Positions 47,312-55,042 of a stretch of 64,000 bases of DNA are shown here, piece by piece. Positions within the stretch are counted from its first letter, which is position 1, and each line of letters begins with the position of its first letter. A program made the translations under genes and the position numbers. The notes under the pieces are model-generated. The model made no database searches, was not told the DNA's origin, and saw nothing but the letters and a program-made list of their open reading frames with translations. Origin of the DNA: Herbaspirillum seropedicae (GTDB lineage: Bacteria > Pseudomonadota > Gammaproteobacteria > Burkholderiales > Burkholderiaceae_D); contig NZ_CP011930.1 of assembly GCF_001040945.1 (NCBI RefSeq), forward strand, positions 3,591,021 through 3,655,020, read 5' to 3'.

Positions 47312-48154
47312 TCAGGCGGCGGCCAGCGCCGGGATGCCCCGTCCCGGATCGGGCGTGAGGGCCGAGGCCAGCAACATGCGGGTATAGAGATGCTGGGGCT
47401 CGCTGAAGAGCTGCTCGCGGCTCTGCAGCTCGACGATACTGCCCTGGTTCATCACGGCCACGCGGTCCACCAGGTGTTCCACCACGCCCAGGTCGTGGCT
47501 GATGAACAGATAGGTCAGGCCGAACTCGGCCTTCAGGTCCAGCAGCAGGTTCAGGATCTGCGCCTGCACCGACACATCCAGCGCCGAGGTCGGCTCGTCG
47601 CAGATGAGGATGTCCGGACGCAGGATCAGCGCCCGCGCAATGGCCACCCGCTGGCGCTGGCCGCCGGAGAGCTGGTTGGGATATTGGGCATGGGTGCGCT
47701 CGGGCATGCCCACCAGATCGAGGATGTCCTTGACCTGGCGGTTGCGTTCGGCGGCATTGCCGATACCATGCAGCTTCAAGGGCAGGCCAACGATCTCGGC
47801 CACGGTCTTGCGTGGATTGAGCGAGGAATACGGGTCCTGGAAGATGGGCTGGATATGGCGCGCATGCGCTTTGCGCTCGGTCGGATCGACTTCCTGGCCA
47901 TTGATGAGCACATTGCCGGAGGTCGGCGGCAGCAGGCCCAGCAGCATCTTGGCCAGGGTGCTCTTGCCACAGCCGGATTCGCCCACCAGCCCGAGCGTCT
48001 CGCCACGGTACAGGCGCAGCGACACGTCATTGACCGCCTTGAGTTGCCCGGGGGGCTGGAACAATCCGCGCTTGAGCGGATAGACCTTGGTCAGCGCGCA
48101 CAGCTCCAGGGCGATATCGTCCAGCGGCGCCGGCGCTTGATGGGAATTGCTCAT
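47312..48154 (-). CDS. Dipeptide/oligopeptide ABC transporter ATPase (DppF-like)
   Basis: A 280-residue ATPase: Walker A GESGCGKST, signature LSGGQRQRVAIARAL, Walker B ILICDEPTSALD, preceded by the DppF/OppF opening ELCALTKVYPLKRGLFQPPG and followed by an oligopeptide C-terminal region. ATG 48154 overlaps the stop of the DppD-like gene by 4 bases (ATGA); the longer frame to 48199 is not used. Works as a heterodimer with the DppD-like ATPase. Confidence 0.93.
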   Translation of the reverse strand: MSNSHQAPAPLDDIALELCALTKVYPLKRGLFQPPGQLKAVNDVSLRLYRGETLGLVGESGCGKSTLAKMLLGLLPPTSGNVLINGQEVDPTERKAHARHIQPIFQDPYSSLNPRKTVAEIVGLPLKLHGIGNAAERNRQVKDILDLVGMPERTHAQYPNQLSGGQRQRVAIARALILRPDILICDEPTSALDVSVQAQILNLLLDLKAEFGLTYLFISHDLGVVEHLVDRVAVMNQGSIVELQSREQLFSEPQHLYTRMLLASALTPDPGRGIPALAAA

Positions 48155-49155
48155 GCTGCCACCTCCATCGCATCCATCGCGACATCCAGTTTCAGGCAAC
48201 GCGCCTGGTGCGGGGCAGTCACGCTGCCCTGCTGCACCATCTGCGGGTCACGTTCGCAACCGCTGTCGGCCTTGGCGCAGCGATTGCGGAAGGCGCAGCC
48301 GCTGACCTGGCCGACCAGGCTGGGCACCACACCGGGAATGGCTTGCAGGTGACTGCCCGGCAGCGTCTTGCCGCGCACCGGGATGCAGTTGAGCAGCCCC
48401 TGCGTATAAGGATGGCGCGGCTGAGCGAAGAGTTGCGCGACGTCGGTGGTTTCCACCACCTGGCCCGCATACATCACCGCCACCCGGTCAGCGATACGCG
48501 AGACCACACCGAGGTCGTGGGTGATGAAGATGACGGCGGCGCCGAATTCCTGCTGGAGCTCACGGATCATGCGCAGGATCTGCGCCTGGATGGTCACGTC
48601 CAGTGCGGTGGTCGGTTCATCGGCGATGATCAGGTCGGGATTGCACATGAGCGACATGGCGATCATCACGCGCTGGCGCAGCCCGCCCGAAAGCTGGTGC
48701 GGATACTGGCGCAGGCGGTCTTCGGCATTGCTGATGCCGGTACGATGCAACAGGTACAGCGCCCGCTCGCGCGCTTCGGCGCGGCTCACGCCGGGCTGCT
48801 GCAGCATCGCCTCGCACAGCTGGTTGCCCAGCGTATAGGAGGGATTGAGCGAGGTCATCGGCTCCTGGAAGATCATCGCCATGCGCTTGCCGCGCAGTTG
48901 CATCAATTGCTTGTCGGGCATGCCATGCAGATCGACGCCATCGAAGAGGATGTGGTCGGCGCTGCACTGCGCCTTGCGCGGCAGCAGCCCCATCAAGGCC
49001 AGCGAGGTCATGGACTTGCCGCAGCCCGACTCCCCCACCAGGCACAGCATCTCGCCCCGGCGCACCTGGAAATCGATGCCGCGCACGGCGTGCAGCATGC
49101 CGTTTTCGGTGGGCAGGTCCACCTTCAGGTTCTTCACGTCCAGCAATACGCTCAT
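48151..49155 (-). CDS. Dipeptide/oligopeptide ABC transporter ATPase (DppD-like)
   Basis: A 334-residue ATPase: Walker A GESGCGKSM (a Met replaces the usual Thr after Ser), signature LSGGLRQRVMIAMSL, Walker B LIIADEPTTALD. The C-terminal region has FRNRCAKADSGCERDPQ with the cysteines of the DppD/OppD family that hold a 4Fe-4S cluster. Follows the permease genes and overlaps the DppF-like gene. Confidence 0.93.
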   Translation of the reverse strand: MSVLLDVKNLKVDLPTENGMLHAVRGIDFQVRRGEMLCLVGESGCGKSMTSLALMGLLPRKAQCSADHILFDGVDLHGMPDKQLMQLRGKRMAMIFQEPMTSLNPSYTLGNQLCEAMLQQPGVSRAEARERALYLLHRTGISNAEDRLRQYPHQLSGGLRQRVMIAMSLMCNPDLIIADEPTTALDVTIQAQILRMIRELQQEFGAAVIFITHDLGVVSRIADRVAVMYAGQVVETTDVAQLFAQPRHPYTQGLLNCIPVRGKTLPGSHLQAIPGVVPSLVGQVSGCAFRNRCAKADSGCERDPQMVQQGSVTAPHQARCLKLDVAMDAMEVAA

Positions 49156-49176
49156 GGTGCTCTCCTACGAAGCGGT

Positions 49177-50094
49177 TCAGTTGCGGCCATCGGGCGCGTT
49201 GACATCGCGCAGGCCATCGCCGACCAGGTTGATCGCCAGCACCAGCAGGGCCAGCGCCACACCCGGGATGACGATCACCCAGGGCTTGAAGAACATGTAG
49301 GTCTTGCCTTCGGCCACCATCAGGCCCCAGGAAGGCGTGGGCGGCTGCACGCCCAGCCCGAGGAAGGACAGCGTGGCCTCCAGCAGGATGGCGTGGGCCA
49401 TTTCCAGCGTCACCACCACGATCAGCGCCCCCATGATGTTGGGCAGGATTTCGCGCAGCAGGATGTAGGGCGTGGACGCGCCGATGGCCTTGGCGGCGGC
49501 GATGAATTCGGCGTCCCGCAACTGCTGCGTGGCCGAGCGCGTCACCACGGCGAAGCGGTCCCACAGCAACAGTCCCAGCAGCACGATCACCACCTTGAGC
49601 GAACCGCCCACCAGCGAGGCCATGGCCAGCGCCACCAGCACCACCGGCATGGCCAGGCGCGTGGTGATGAGGTAGCTGATGACGGCATCGGTGCGTCCGC
49701 CAAAGTAGCCGGCCAGCACCCCCAGGGTGGTGCCGATCAGGCCCGAGATCAGGGCGGCGGCCAGGCCGATGGTCAGCGACACCCGCGCGCCATAGATCAG
49801 CCGCGAGAAATAGTCGCGGCCCAGCTTGTCGGTGCCGAGGATATGCTCCCAGCTGCCTTGCGCCTGCCAGACCGGCGGAATCAGGCGCGCCGTGACATCC
49901 TGGTCGAAGGGATCATGCGGGGCCAGCAAGGGCGCAAAGATGGCCGCCAGCACGATCACCGCCAGCACGGCTGCGCCGATCATCAGGCCGCGATGGCCGA
50001 GCAGGCGGCGCAGCTTGCGGCGCCAGGCAGGCAGCGGCGGCAGCGCGCCCTGCAACAAGGGAGTGGGGGGCATGGTGGTGGTGGTCGCGCTCAT
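49177..50094 (-). CDS. Dipeptide ABC transporter permease (DppC-like)
   Basis: A 305-residue permease with an N-terminal cytoplasmic segment and six helices. DPFDQDVTARLIPP, HILGTDKLGRDYFSRLIYGA and EFIAAAKAIGASTPYILLRE (the EAA loop) are DppC/OppC signatures. ATG 50094 has GGGAG 6 bases upstream; the frame to 50115 would need TTG. Pairs with the DppB-like permease, 17 bases upstream. Confidence 0.93.
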   Translation of the reverse strand: MSATTTTMPPTPLLQGALPPLPAWRRKLRRLLGHRGLMIGAAVLAVIVLAAIFAPLLAPHDPFDQDVTARLIPPVWQAQGSWEHILGTDKLGRDYFSRLIYGARVSLTIGLAAALISGLIGTTLGVLAGYFGGRTDAVISYLITTRLAMPVVLVALAMASLVGGSLKVVIVLLGLLLWDRFAVVTRSATQQLRDAEFIAAAKAIGASTPYILLREILPNIMGALIVVVTLEMAHAILLEATLSFLGLGVQPPTPSWGLMVAEGKTYMFFKPWVIVIPGVALALLVLAINLVGDGLRDVNAPDGRN

Positions 50095-50111
50095 GGCGGG
50101 CTCCCTGGCAA

Positions 50112-51029
50112 TCAACGGGTACGGATGCGCGGATCGAGCAGCGCATTGATGACATCGGCCAGGAAGGTCAGGCCGATGTAGAACATGGCGATGATCAGCA
50201 CCACGGCCTGCACCACCGGGTAATCATTGCGCGAGATGGCGTCCCAGGCGAGTTGTCCCAGGCCCTGCATCGAATAGACCGACTCGATCACCACCGAGCC
50301 GCCCAGCATGAAACCCAGCTCCACCGCGGCCAGCGCCACCACCGGGATGACGGCGTTACGCAGTGCATGCTTGAACACCACCCGCGACTTGGACAGCCCC
50401 TTGGCGCGCGCCGTGCGGATATAGTCCGAGCCCAGTACTTCGAGCATGCCCGAGCGGGTCAGCCGCATCATGGCCGGCATGGCGTAATAGCCCAGCGCCA
50501 CCGCCGGCAGGATGAAGTGTTGCCAGCTCTCGTTGCCCGCCACCGGCAACCAGTGCAGGGTGACGGCGAAGATGAGGATCAGCGTCAGGCCGAACCAGAA
50601 GCTGGGCATGGCCTGCCCCACCACAGCGATGAGCAGCGCGGCGCGGTCCAGCCAGGTATCGCGGTAGATGGCCGCCAGCACGCCCAGCGGAATGGCGGTC
50701 AGCACTGCCAGCAGCAAGGCGCTGCCGCCCAGCTTGAAGGTGATGGGCAGGCGCTCGGCGATCATCTCCATCACCGGCCCCTGGAAGTAGAAGGACTTGC
50801 CGAAGTCCAGCTGCACCGCGCGTCCCAGCCAGTCCAGGTATTGCGTGGCCATGGGCCGGTCCAGTCCGAACTGGGTGCGCACCGACTCCACCTGGGCGGC
50901 CGTGGCTTCAGGCCCGGCGATGGAGACAGCCAGGTCACCCGACATGTGCAGCAGGGTGAAACTGACGACAGACACCGTGACTGCCACGCACAAGGCGATG
51001 GCCAGGCGGCGCAGGATGTAGATCAGCAT
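50112..51029 (-). CDS. Dipeptide ABC transporter permease (DppB-like)
   Basis: A 305-residue six-helix permease: MLIYILRRLAIALCVAVTVS, QFGLDRPMATQYLDWLGRAV, and the EAA loop SDYIRTARAKGLSKSRVVFK are typical of DppB/OppB. First permease gene after the binding protein, separated from it by 126 bases that contain a half copy of the dispersed repeat. Confidence 0.93.
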   Translation of the reverse strand: MLIYILRRLAIALCVAVTVSVVSFTLLHMSGDLAVSIAGPEATAAQVESVRTQFGLDRPMATQYLDWLGRAVQLDFGKSFYFQGPVMEMIAERLPITFKLGGSALLLAVLTAIPLGVLAAIYRDTWLDRAALLIAVVGQAMPSFWFGLTLILIFAVTLHWLPVAGNESWQHFILPAVALGYYAMPAMMRLTRSGMLEVLGSDYIRTARAKGLSKSRVVFKHALRNAVIPVVALAAVELGFMLGGSVVIESVYSMQGLGQLAWDAISRNDYPVVQAVVLIIAMFYIGLTFLADVINALLDPRIRTR

Positions 51030-51090
51030 GGCGATCCTTCCTTGAAGAAAATTACAGACCTCATCCCACCCTTCCCACAGCCACCGCTGT

Positions 51091-51130
51091 CCGTTCGGAC
51101 TGAGCAGGCCCCACAGGGGCCGTATCGAAG
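51091..51130. repeat. Half copy of the dispersed intergenic repeat
   Basis: CCGTTCGGACTGAGCAGGCC and then CCACAGGGGCCGTATCGAAG match the left arms of the repeats at 24202 and 33332. GGCCCC-ACA-GGGGCC inside it forms a stable hairpin in the operon RNA between the binding-protein and permease genes, a place where such elements often keep the binding protein more abundant. Confidence 0.75.
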
Positions 51131-51155
51131 GCGCTGGGACGGTGTGCCGTCAGGC

Positions 51156-52694
51156 TTACTTCCAGCTGGCCTCGTAGAAGCGCGGCAGCTCATCCGGATA
51201 ACCCTGGAAGTTGAGCTGGGCGTTATAGGCGTAGTAGGTCGAATAGGAGAACATCGGCGCCACGTAGGCCTGCTTGGAGATCAGCTCCTGCGCCTTGCTG
51301 TAGTTGGCCTTGCGCACAGCCGGATCGATCGAGGTATCAGCCGTCTGCAGATACTGCTGCAGCTGCGGATCCTTGGTGATGTCATCCGCGCCGCCCTTGA
51401 AGTAGACGCCGGCAAAGGCCGAGGTATCGTTCATCGAGAACGAACCCCAGGAATAGAAGCTCATCGGCGTCTTGCCGCTGCGGTACTCGGTCTGCAACGC
51501 GGCAAACTTCATGTAGTGCAGGCGTGCGCGGATGCCGACCTTGCGCAGGTCGCCGATGATGGCTTCGGCGATCTCACGTTCTCGGTAGGCGTAGATGTCG
51601 GTGTCGAAGCCGTTGGGATAGCCGGCCGCGGCCAGCAACTCCTTGGCCTTGGCCGGGTTGTAGTCATACTTGATGGCGGCATTGCTGTCGCAGCCGAACT
51701 GGGTGCGGAAGCAGGCGGTATAGACCGGCTGGCTGCCGCCGCGCATGAGGTTGTCGGCATAGCCCTTGCGATTGATCGCATGGTTGACCGCCTGTCGTAC
51801 GCGCACATCCTTGAAGGGCGAATTGGGCGCCGACGTGCCGGTGGTATCCAGGGTAATGAAACCGATCCGCATGGTCTCGCCGCTCTGCACGGCCAGCTTG
51901 GGATTGGTCTTGAGCGAATCGGCCTGGTCTGGCGGCACGCGCCAGATCCAGTCGATGGCGCCGGTCATGAGCTGGGCGGCGCGGGTTTCCGGGTCGGGGA
52001 TGACGACGAACTTGATATTGCCGATGGTGGGCTGGCCTTGCGGACTATCCTTGAAGTAGCCAGGATTCTTGACCAGCGTCACGCCCTGCCCCGGGGTCAC
52101 GCTGGTGACCTTGTAGGGACCGGTGCCGATAGGCGCCTTGGAAAAACCTTCCAGGCCCACCTTCTTGAAATAGGCCGCCGGGTAGATCGGCAAGGGGCCG
52201 GCCAGGTATTCCAGGGCGGCGGGGAACGGGCCTTTCAGGTTGATGCGCACCTTGTAGTCGGCCAGCTTGTCCACGCTCTTGATCCAGTCGGTGTTCTGGC
52301 GCGTGACCGCCTTCGATTCCGGCGAGACGGCATAGTTGAAGGTGAACACCACATCATCGGCGCTGAACTTGTCGCCGTTCTGGAATTGCACGCCCTGGCG
52401 CAGATCCAGCACCAATGCGGTAGGCGACTCCCACTTCCAGGCGGTGGCCAGTTGCGGCTTGTATTCGTTGGTCTTGGGGTCGCGGTAGATCAGCGTGTCC
52501 CAGATCAGGTGCGCCAGGATCACGCCTTCGCGCAGGTTGTTGTGATACTGGCTGATGTTCTCGACTTCGCTGTCGGAGGCATAGACCAGGGTGTCGTTGG
52601 CCTTGCCGGCATGCGCCGCGACCGCCGTCATGGCCCCTGCCGCCAACACTGCACATCGTGACCAGCCCAGGAGGGATTTGTGTAGTGCGTTCAT
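51156..52694 (-). CDS. Peptide ABC transporter substrate-binding protein
   Basis: A 512-residue family-5 solute-binding protein. ATG 52694 follows AGGGGCTGGA and starts a signal peptide cleaved after AVAAHA. Mature motifs: DTLVYASDSEVENISQYHNN, LATAWKWESPTALVLDLRQG, FQNGDKFSADDVVFTFNYA, VRQAVNHAINRKGYADNLM. It delivers dipeptides, oligopeptides or related amides to the DppBCDF-like transporter. First gene of the operon and divergent from a LysR regulator. Confidence 0.93.
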   Translation of the reverse strand: MNALHKSLLGWSRCAVLAAGAMTAVAAHAGKANDTLVYASDSEVENISQYHNNLREGVILAHLIWDTLIYRDPKTNEYKPQLATAWKWESPTALVLDLRQGVQFQNGDKFSADDVVFTFNYAVSPESKAVTRQNTDWIKSVDKLADYKVRINLKGPFPAALEYLAGPLPIYPAAYFKKVGLEGFSKAPIGTGPYKVTSVTPGQGVTLVKNPGYFKDSPQGQPTIGNIKFVVIPDPETRAAQLMTGAIDWIWRVPPDQADSLKTNPKLAVQSGETMRIGFITLDTTGTSAPNSPFKDVRVRQAVNHAINRKGYADNLMRGGSQPVYTACFRTQFGCDSNAAIKYDYNPAKAKELLAAAGYPNGFDTDIYAYREREIAEAIIGDLRKVGIRARLHYMKFAALQTEYRSGKTPMSFYSWGSFSMNDTSAFAGVYFKGGADDITKDPQLQQYLQTADTSIDPAVRKANYSKAQELISKQAYVAPMFSYSTYYAYNAQLNFQGYPDELPRFYEASWK

Positions 52695-52823
52695 TCCAGC
52701 CCCTTCGTTCGAGTAAGAGAAATGTGAAAAAACCGCGACGTCGAAGGGCATACTAGGCTACGATTTACCGATGCCACAATCATTAAATTTCTATGCCTGC
52801 GTTGCCGAAAGAAGAACGCAAAA

Positions 52824-52933
52824 ATGCTGCACCACAATGTAGCTCCCCCCTGGAAATCCGCAACACTGCTGGGTTGGGGCCGTTGAAGCAGGTGCAGCAT
52901 CGGGGGGCGCGCCAAGTGGCAAGGCGCTGCACC
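52824..52933. promoter_or_regulatory. Repeated GCTGCACC boxes in divergent LysR/peptide promoter
   Basis: ATGCTGCACC (52824-52833) is exactly inverted at 52891-52900 (GGTGCAGCAT), and GCTGCACC recurs at 52926-52933. The 295-base gap between the binding-protein gene and the LysR gene holds no gene. The three boxes are the best candidates for the LysR binding and activation sites. Confidence 0.5.
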
Positions 52934-52989
52934 AAAGACGTGAAGCACGCACCAAATAATCCTGTTCATTTTCCTCTGGCGAGGCCTGA

Positions 52990-53901
52990 ATGAAATCGCA
53001 GCAACTGCAAGATACCGCCCTGCGCTACTTCCTCGAAGTGGTGCGTTGCGGCTCCATCAGTGAAGCATCCCAACGGCTCAACGTGGCCAGCTCGGCCATC
53101 AGCCGGCAGATCAGCAGCCTGGAGCAGATCCTGGACACGGTCCTGTTCGAACGGCGGCCGCGCGGCATGGTGCTCTCGGCCGGCGGCGAAATGCTGGCCG
53201 CGCATGCGCGCAAGATGGCGCTGGAAGCCGACCGCGTGGTGGCTGACCTGCAAGCCCTGAAAGGATTGCGCAGCGGGCGCGTCAGGCTGTCGGCGTCGGA
53301 AGGTTTCGCCATCGACTTCCTGCCCCGGCTGATCAATGCCTTCCAGAAGAAATACCCGGGCTTCGTGTTCCAACTCTTCGTGGGAGCGCCGGCGCTGGTA
53401 TCGCGCCAGGTGCGCGAAGGCAATGCCGATATCGGGCTGACCTTTGCGCGGCTGCCTGAACCGGAGATCAAGGTGGTACATCGGCAACCGGGGCCGATTG
53501 CCCTGATCATGCGCAAGGATCATCCGCTGGCGCGCTTTCGCCAGATCTCGGTGGGGCAGCTCAAGCCCTATCCCATGGCCCTGCCCGATCCCACCACGAC
53601 GCTGCGGCAGCTCTTCGACATTGCCTGCAGCCGCCAGCAGGTGGTGATCGAGCCGGTCATGACCAGCAACTACATCCAGTCGCTGCACAACTATGTACTC
53701 GACAACGACGCCCTCTCCATCACCGGCGAGGTCACGGTGCGCTACCGCATTGCCACCGGCGAGCTGACCATGCGCCCGATCCGCGACTGTCCCGCAGATG
53801 GTCGCTTCGTCGAAGTGCAGACGCTGGCCGGACGGACGTTGCCGCGCAGCGTGGAGATCTTTCTTGATTATCTGGTGGCGGAATTGAGCAAGGACCTGTA
53901 G
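52990..53901 (+). CDS. LysR family regulator of the peptide operon
   Basis: A 303-residue LysR protein: HTH LRYFLEVVRCGSISEASQRL and NVASSAISRQISSLEQIL, then RRPRGMVLSAGGEMLAAHAR; effector domain about 92-298. Divergent from the peptide-uptake operon, and so most likely its regulator, with a peptide or amino acid derivative as signal; this is positional inference. The start is ATG 52990, the normal LysR N-terminal length. Confidence 0.9.
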   Translation: MKSQQLQDTALRYFLEVVRCGSISEASQRLNVASSAISRQISSLEQILDTVLFERRPRGMVLSAGGEMLAAHARKMALEADRVVADLQALKGLRSGRVRLSASEGFAIDFLPRLINAFQKKYPGFVFQLFVGAPALVSRQVREGNADIGLTFARLPEPEIKVVHRQPGPIALIMRKDHPLARFRQISVGQLKPYPMALPDPTTTLRQLFDIACSRQQVVIEPVMTSNYIQSLHNYVLDNDALSITGEVTVRYRIATGELTMRPIRDCPADGRFVEVQTLAGRTLPRSVEIFLDYLVAELSKDL

Positions 53902-54050
53902 TGCAGCCTGCGGCTACTGCCATCGATTGCAATGTCGGAATCGCATGTTGCCGTCCTGGGCAAGTCGCTTGGACGCGATGTCCTGCGCTGTGCCGAAGGC
54001 GTGGATTAACGGCTGGCTGAGCAGAACAAACGTGAATGCGGCAAGGCGGC

Positions 54051-54887
54051 TCAGTCCTTCTGCATCGTCACCAGGGCCGCCCGGCCACGGCGAAACAGGC
54101 CGCGCTGTGCGGGCGGAACATCGAGCACGATCTGGACCGGCGCGCGCGCGACCACCTTGACGTTGGGACCCGCCTCGATGGTCGCCTCAGGACTCCCCTC
54201 GGCAGGCACATCGCCAAAGGCCTTGAGGCTGCCACTGAAGATCTGCTCCGAAGGACGATCCGTGTCACGCCTGCGCCCCTGGCGATCCGGCTCGATCACC
54301 TGCTCCATCAGTTGCACCTGGGCGCGCTGGCCCACGCGCAGTTGCTTGACCTCGTCCTCCTTGAAGCGGGCCACGACGATGAAGTCTCCGCTGGAGATCG
54401 CCAGGAGCGGCTGCTCAGGGACGATGGCCTGATCGGGCTTGACCAGCACATCGACCACCTGCCCCGCCGACTCGGCCCAGCGATTGGACTTTTCCCGCAC
54501 ATTGTCCTGATCGGCGCGCACTGCCGCCATCATGTCCTCCATGGTCGGACGTCGCGCCGGCATGCCCTCGTTCTGCTTCTGCGCGCCCGGATCGCCGAGT
54601 ACGTTGCGAGTGACTTCCATCACGTGCGCCATCGGGTCGATCTCAGGATTCAAGGTAAGCAACAGAGCCCCCTCTTCCACCTGCTGCCCCGGCTTGACCA
54701 GCACTTCCTTGACGATGGCCTTGACCGGGGACGACACCACCTGGTAATCCGAAGCCACGCTGGCATCATCGGTGCGAGGCGGAGAACACGCCGCCAGCAG
54801 CAGCGCCAGCGGCAGCAGACAGCACAAGGGCCGGATACCGGGCCGGACAGGGAAGCGACTCGAGGCGGCGTCGATGACAGGTTTCAT
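54051..54887 (-). CDS. Periplasmic adaptor-like lipoprotein (HlyD/lipoyl-hairpin type)
   Basis: A 278-residue protein. ATG 54887 is preferred over a TTG three codons earlier. The lipobox LLLAAC (C34) marks a lipoprotein. Two lipoyl-like halves, SPVKAIVKEVLVKPGQQVEE and AGQVVDVLVKPDQAIVPEQP, and a beta-barrel part (SGDFIVVARFKEDEVKQLRV) give the membrane-fusion-protein plan with a short helical hairpin. No inner-membrane pump is adjacent, so its partner is elsewhere or it has another role. It follows the autotransporter gene on the same strand after 155 bases. Confidence 0.75.
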   Translation of the reverse strand: MKPVIDAASSRFPVRPGIRPLCCLLPLALLLAACSPPRTDDASVASDYQVVSSPVKAIVKEVLVKPGQQVEEGALLLTLNPEIDPMAHVMEVTRNVLGDPGAQKQNEGMPARRPTMEDMMAAVRADQDNVREKSNRWAESAGQVVDVLVKPDQAIVPEQPLLAISSGDFIVVARFKEDEVKQLRVGQRAQVQLMEQVIEPDRQGRRRDTDRPSEQIFSGSLKAFGDVPAEGSPEATIEAGPNVKVVARAPVQIVLDVPPAQRGLFRRGRAALVTMQKD

Positions 54888-55042
54888 ATTGAGCAAGTGT
54901 GACGGCAGCCGTCACGGTGGCGGGGGGAACCCTTGTGACTGCCGCGCTTGAGATCGGTTCCGTCGGCCAGCCCGGCCGGTCCCCTGGCAGGAAGCAGGAC
55001 CGGCGACTGCTAGCGACCTCCGCCAGGGCGGCCGCACATGGA

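Noticed and set aside
48208..50181. 657-residue plus-strand open frame
   Set aside because: Antisense of the ABC ATPase and permease genes, His/Gln-rich shadow composition.
50253..52661. 802-residue plus-strand open frame
   Set aside because: Antisense of the peptide-binding protein and DppB-like permease, both well supported on the minus strand.
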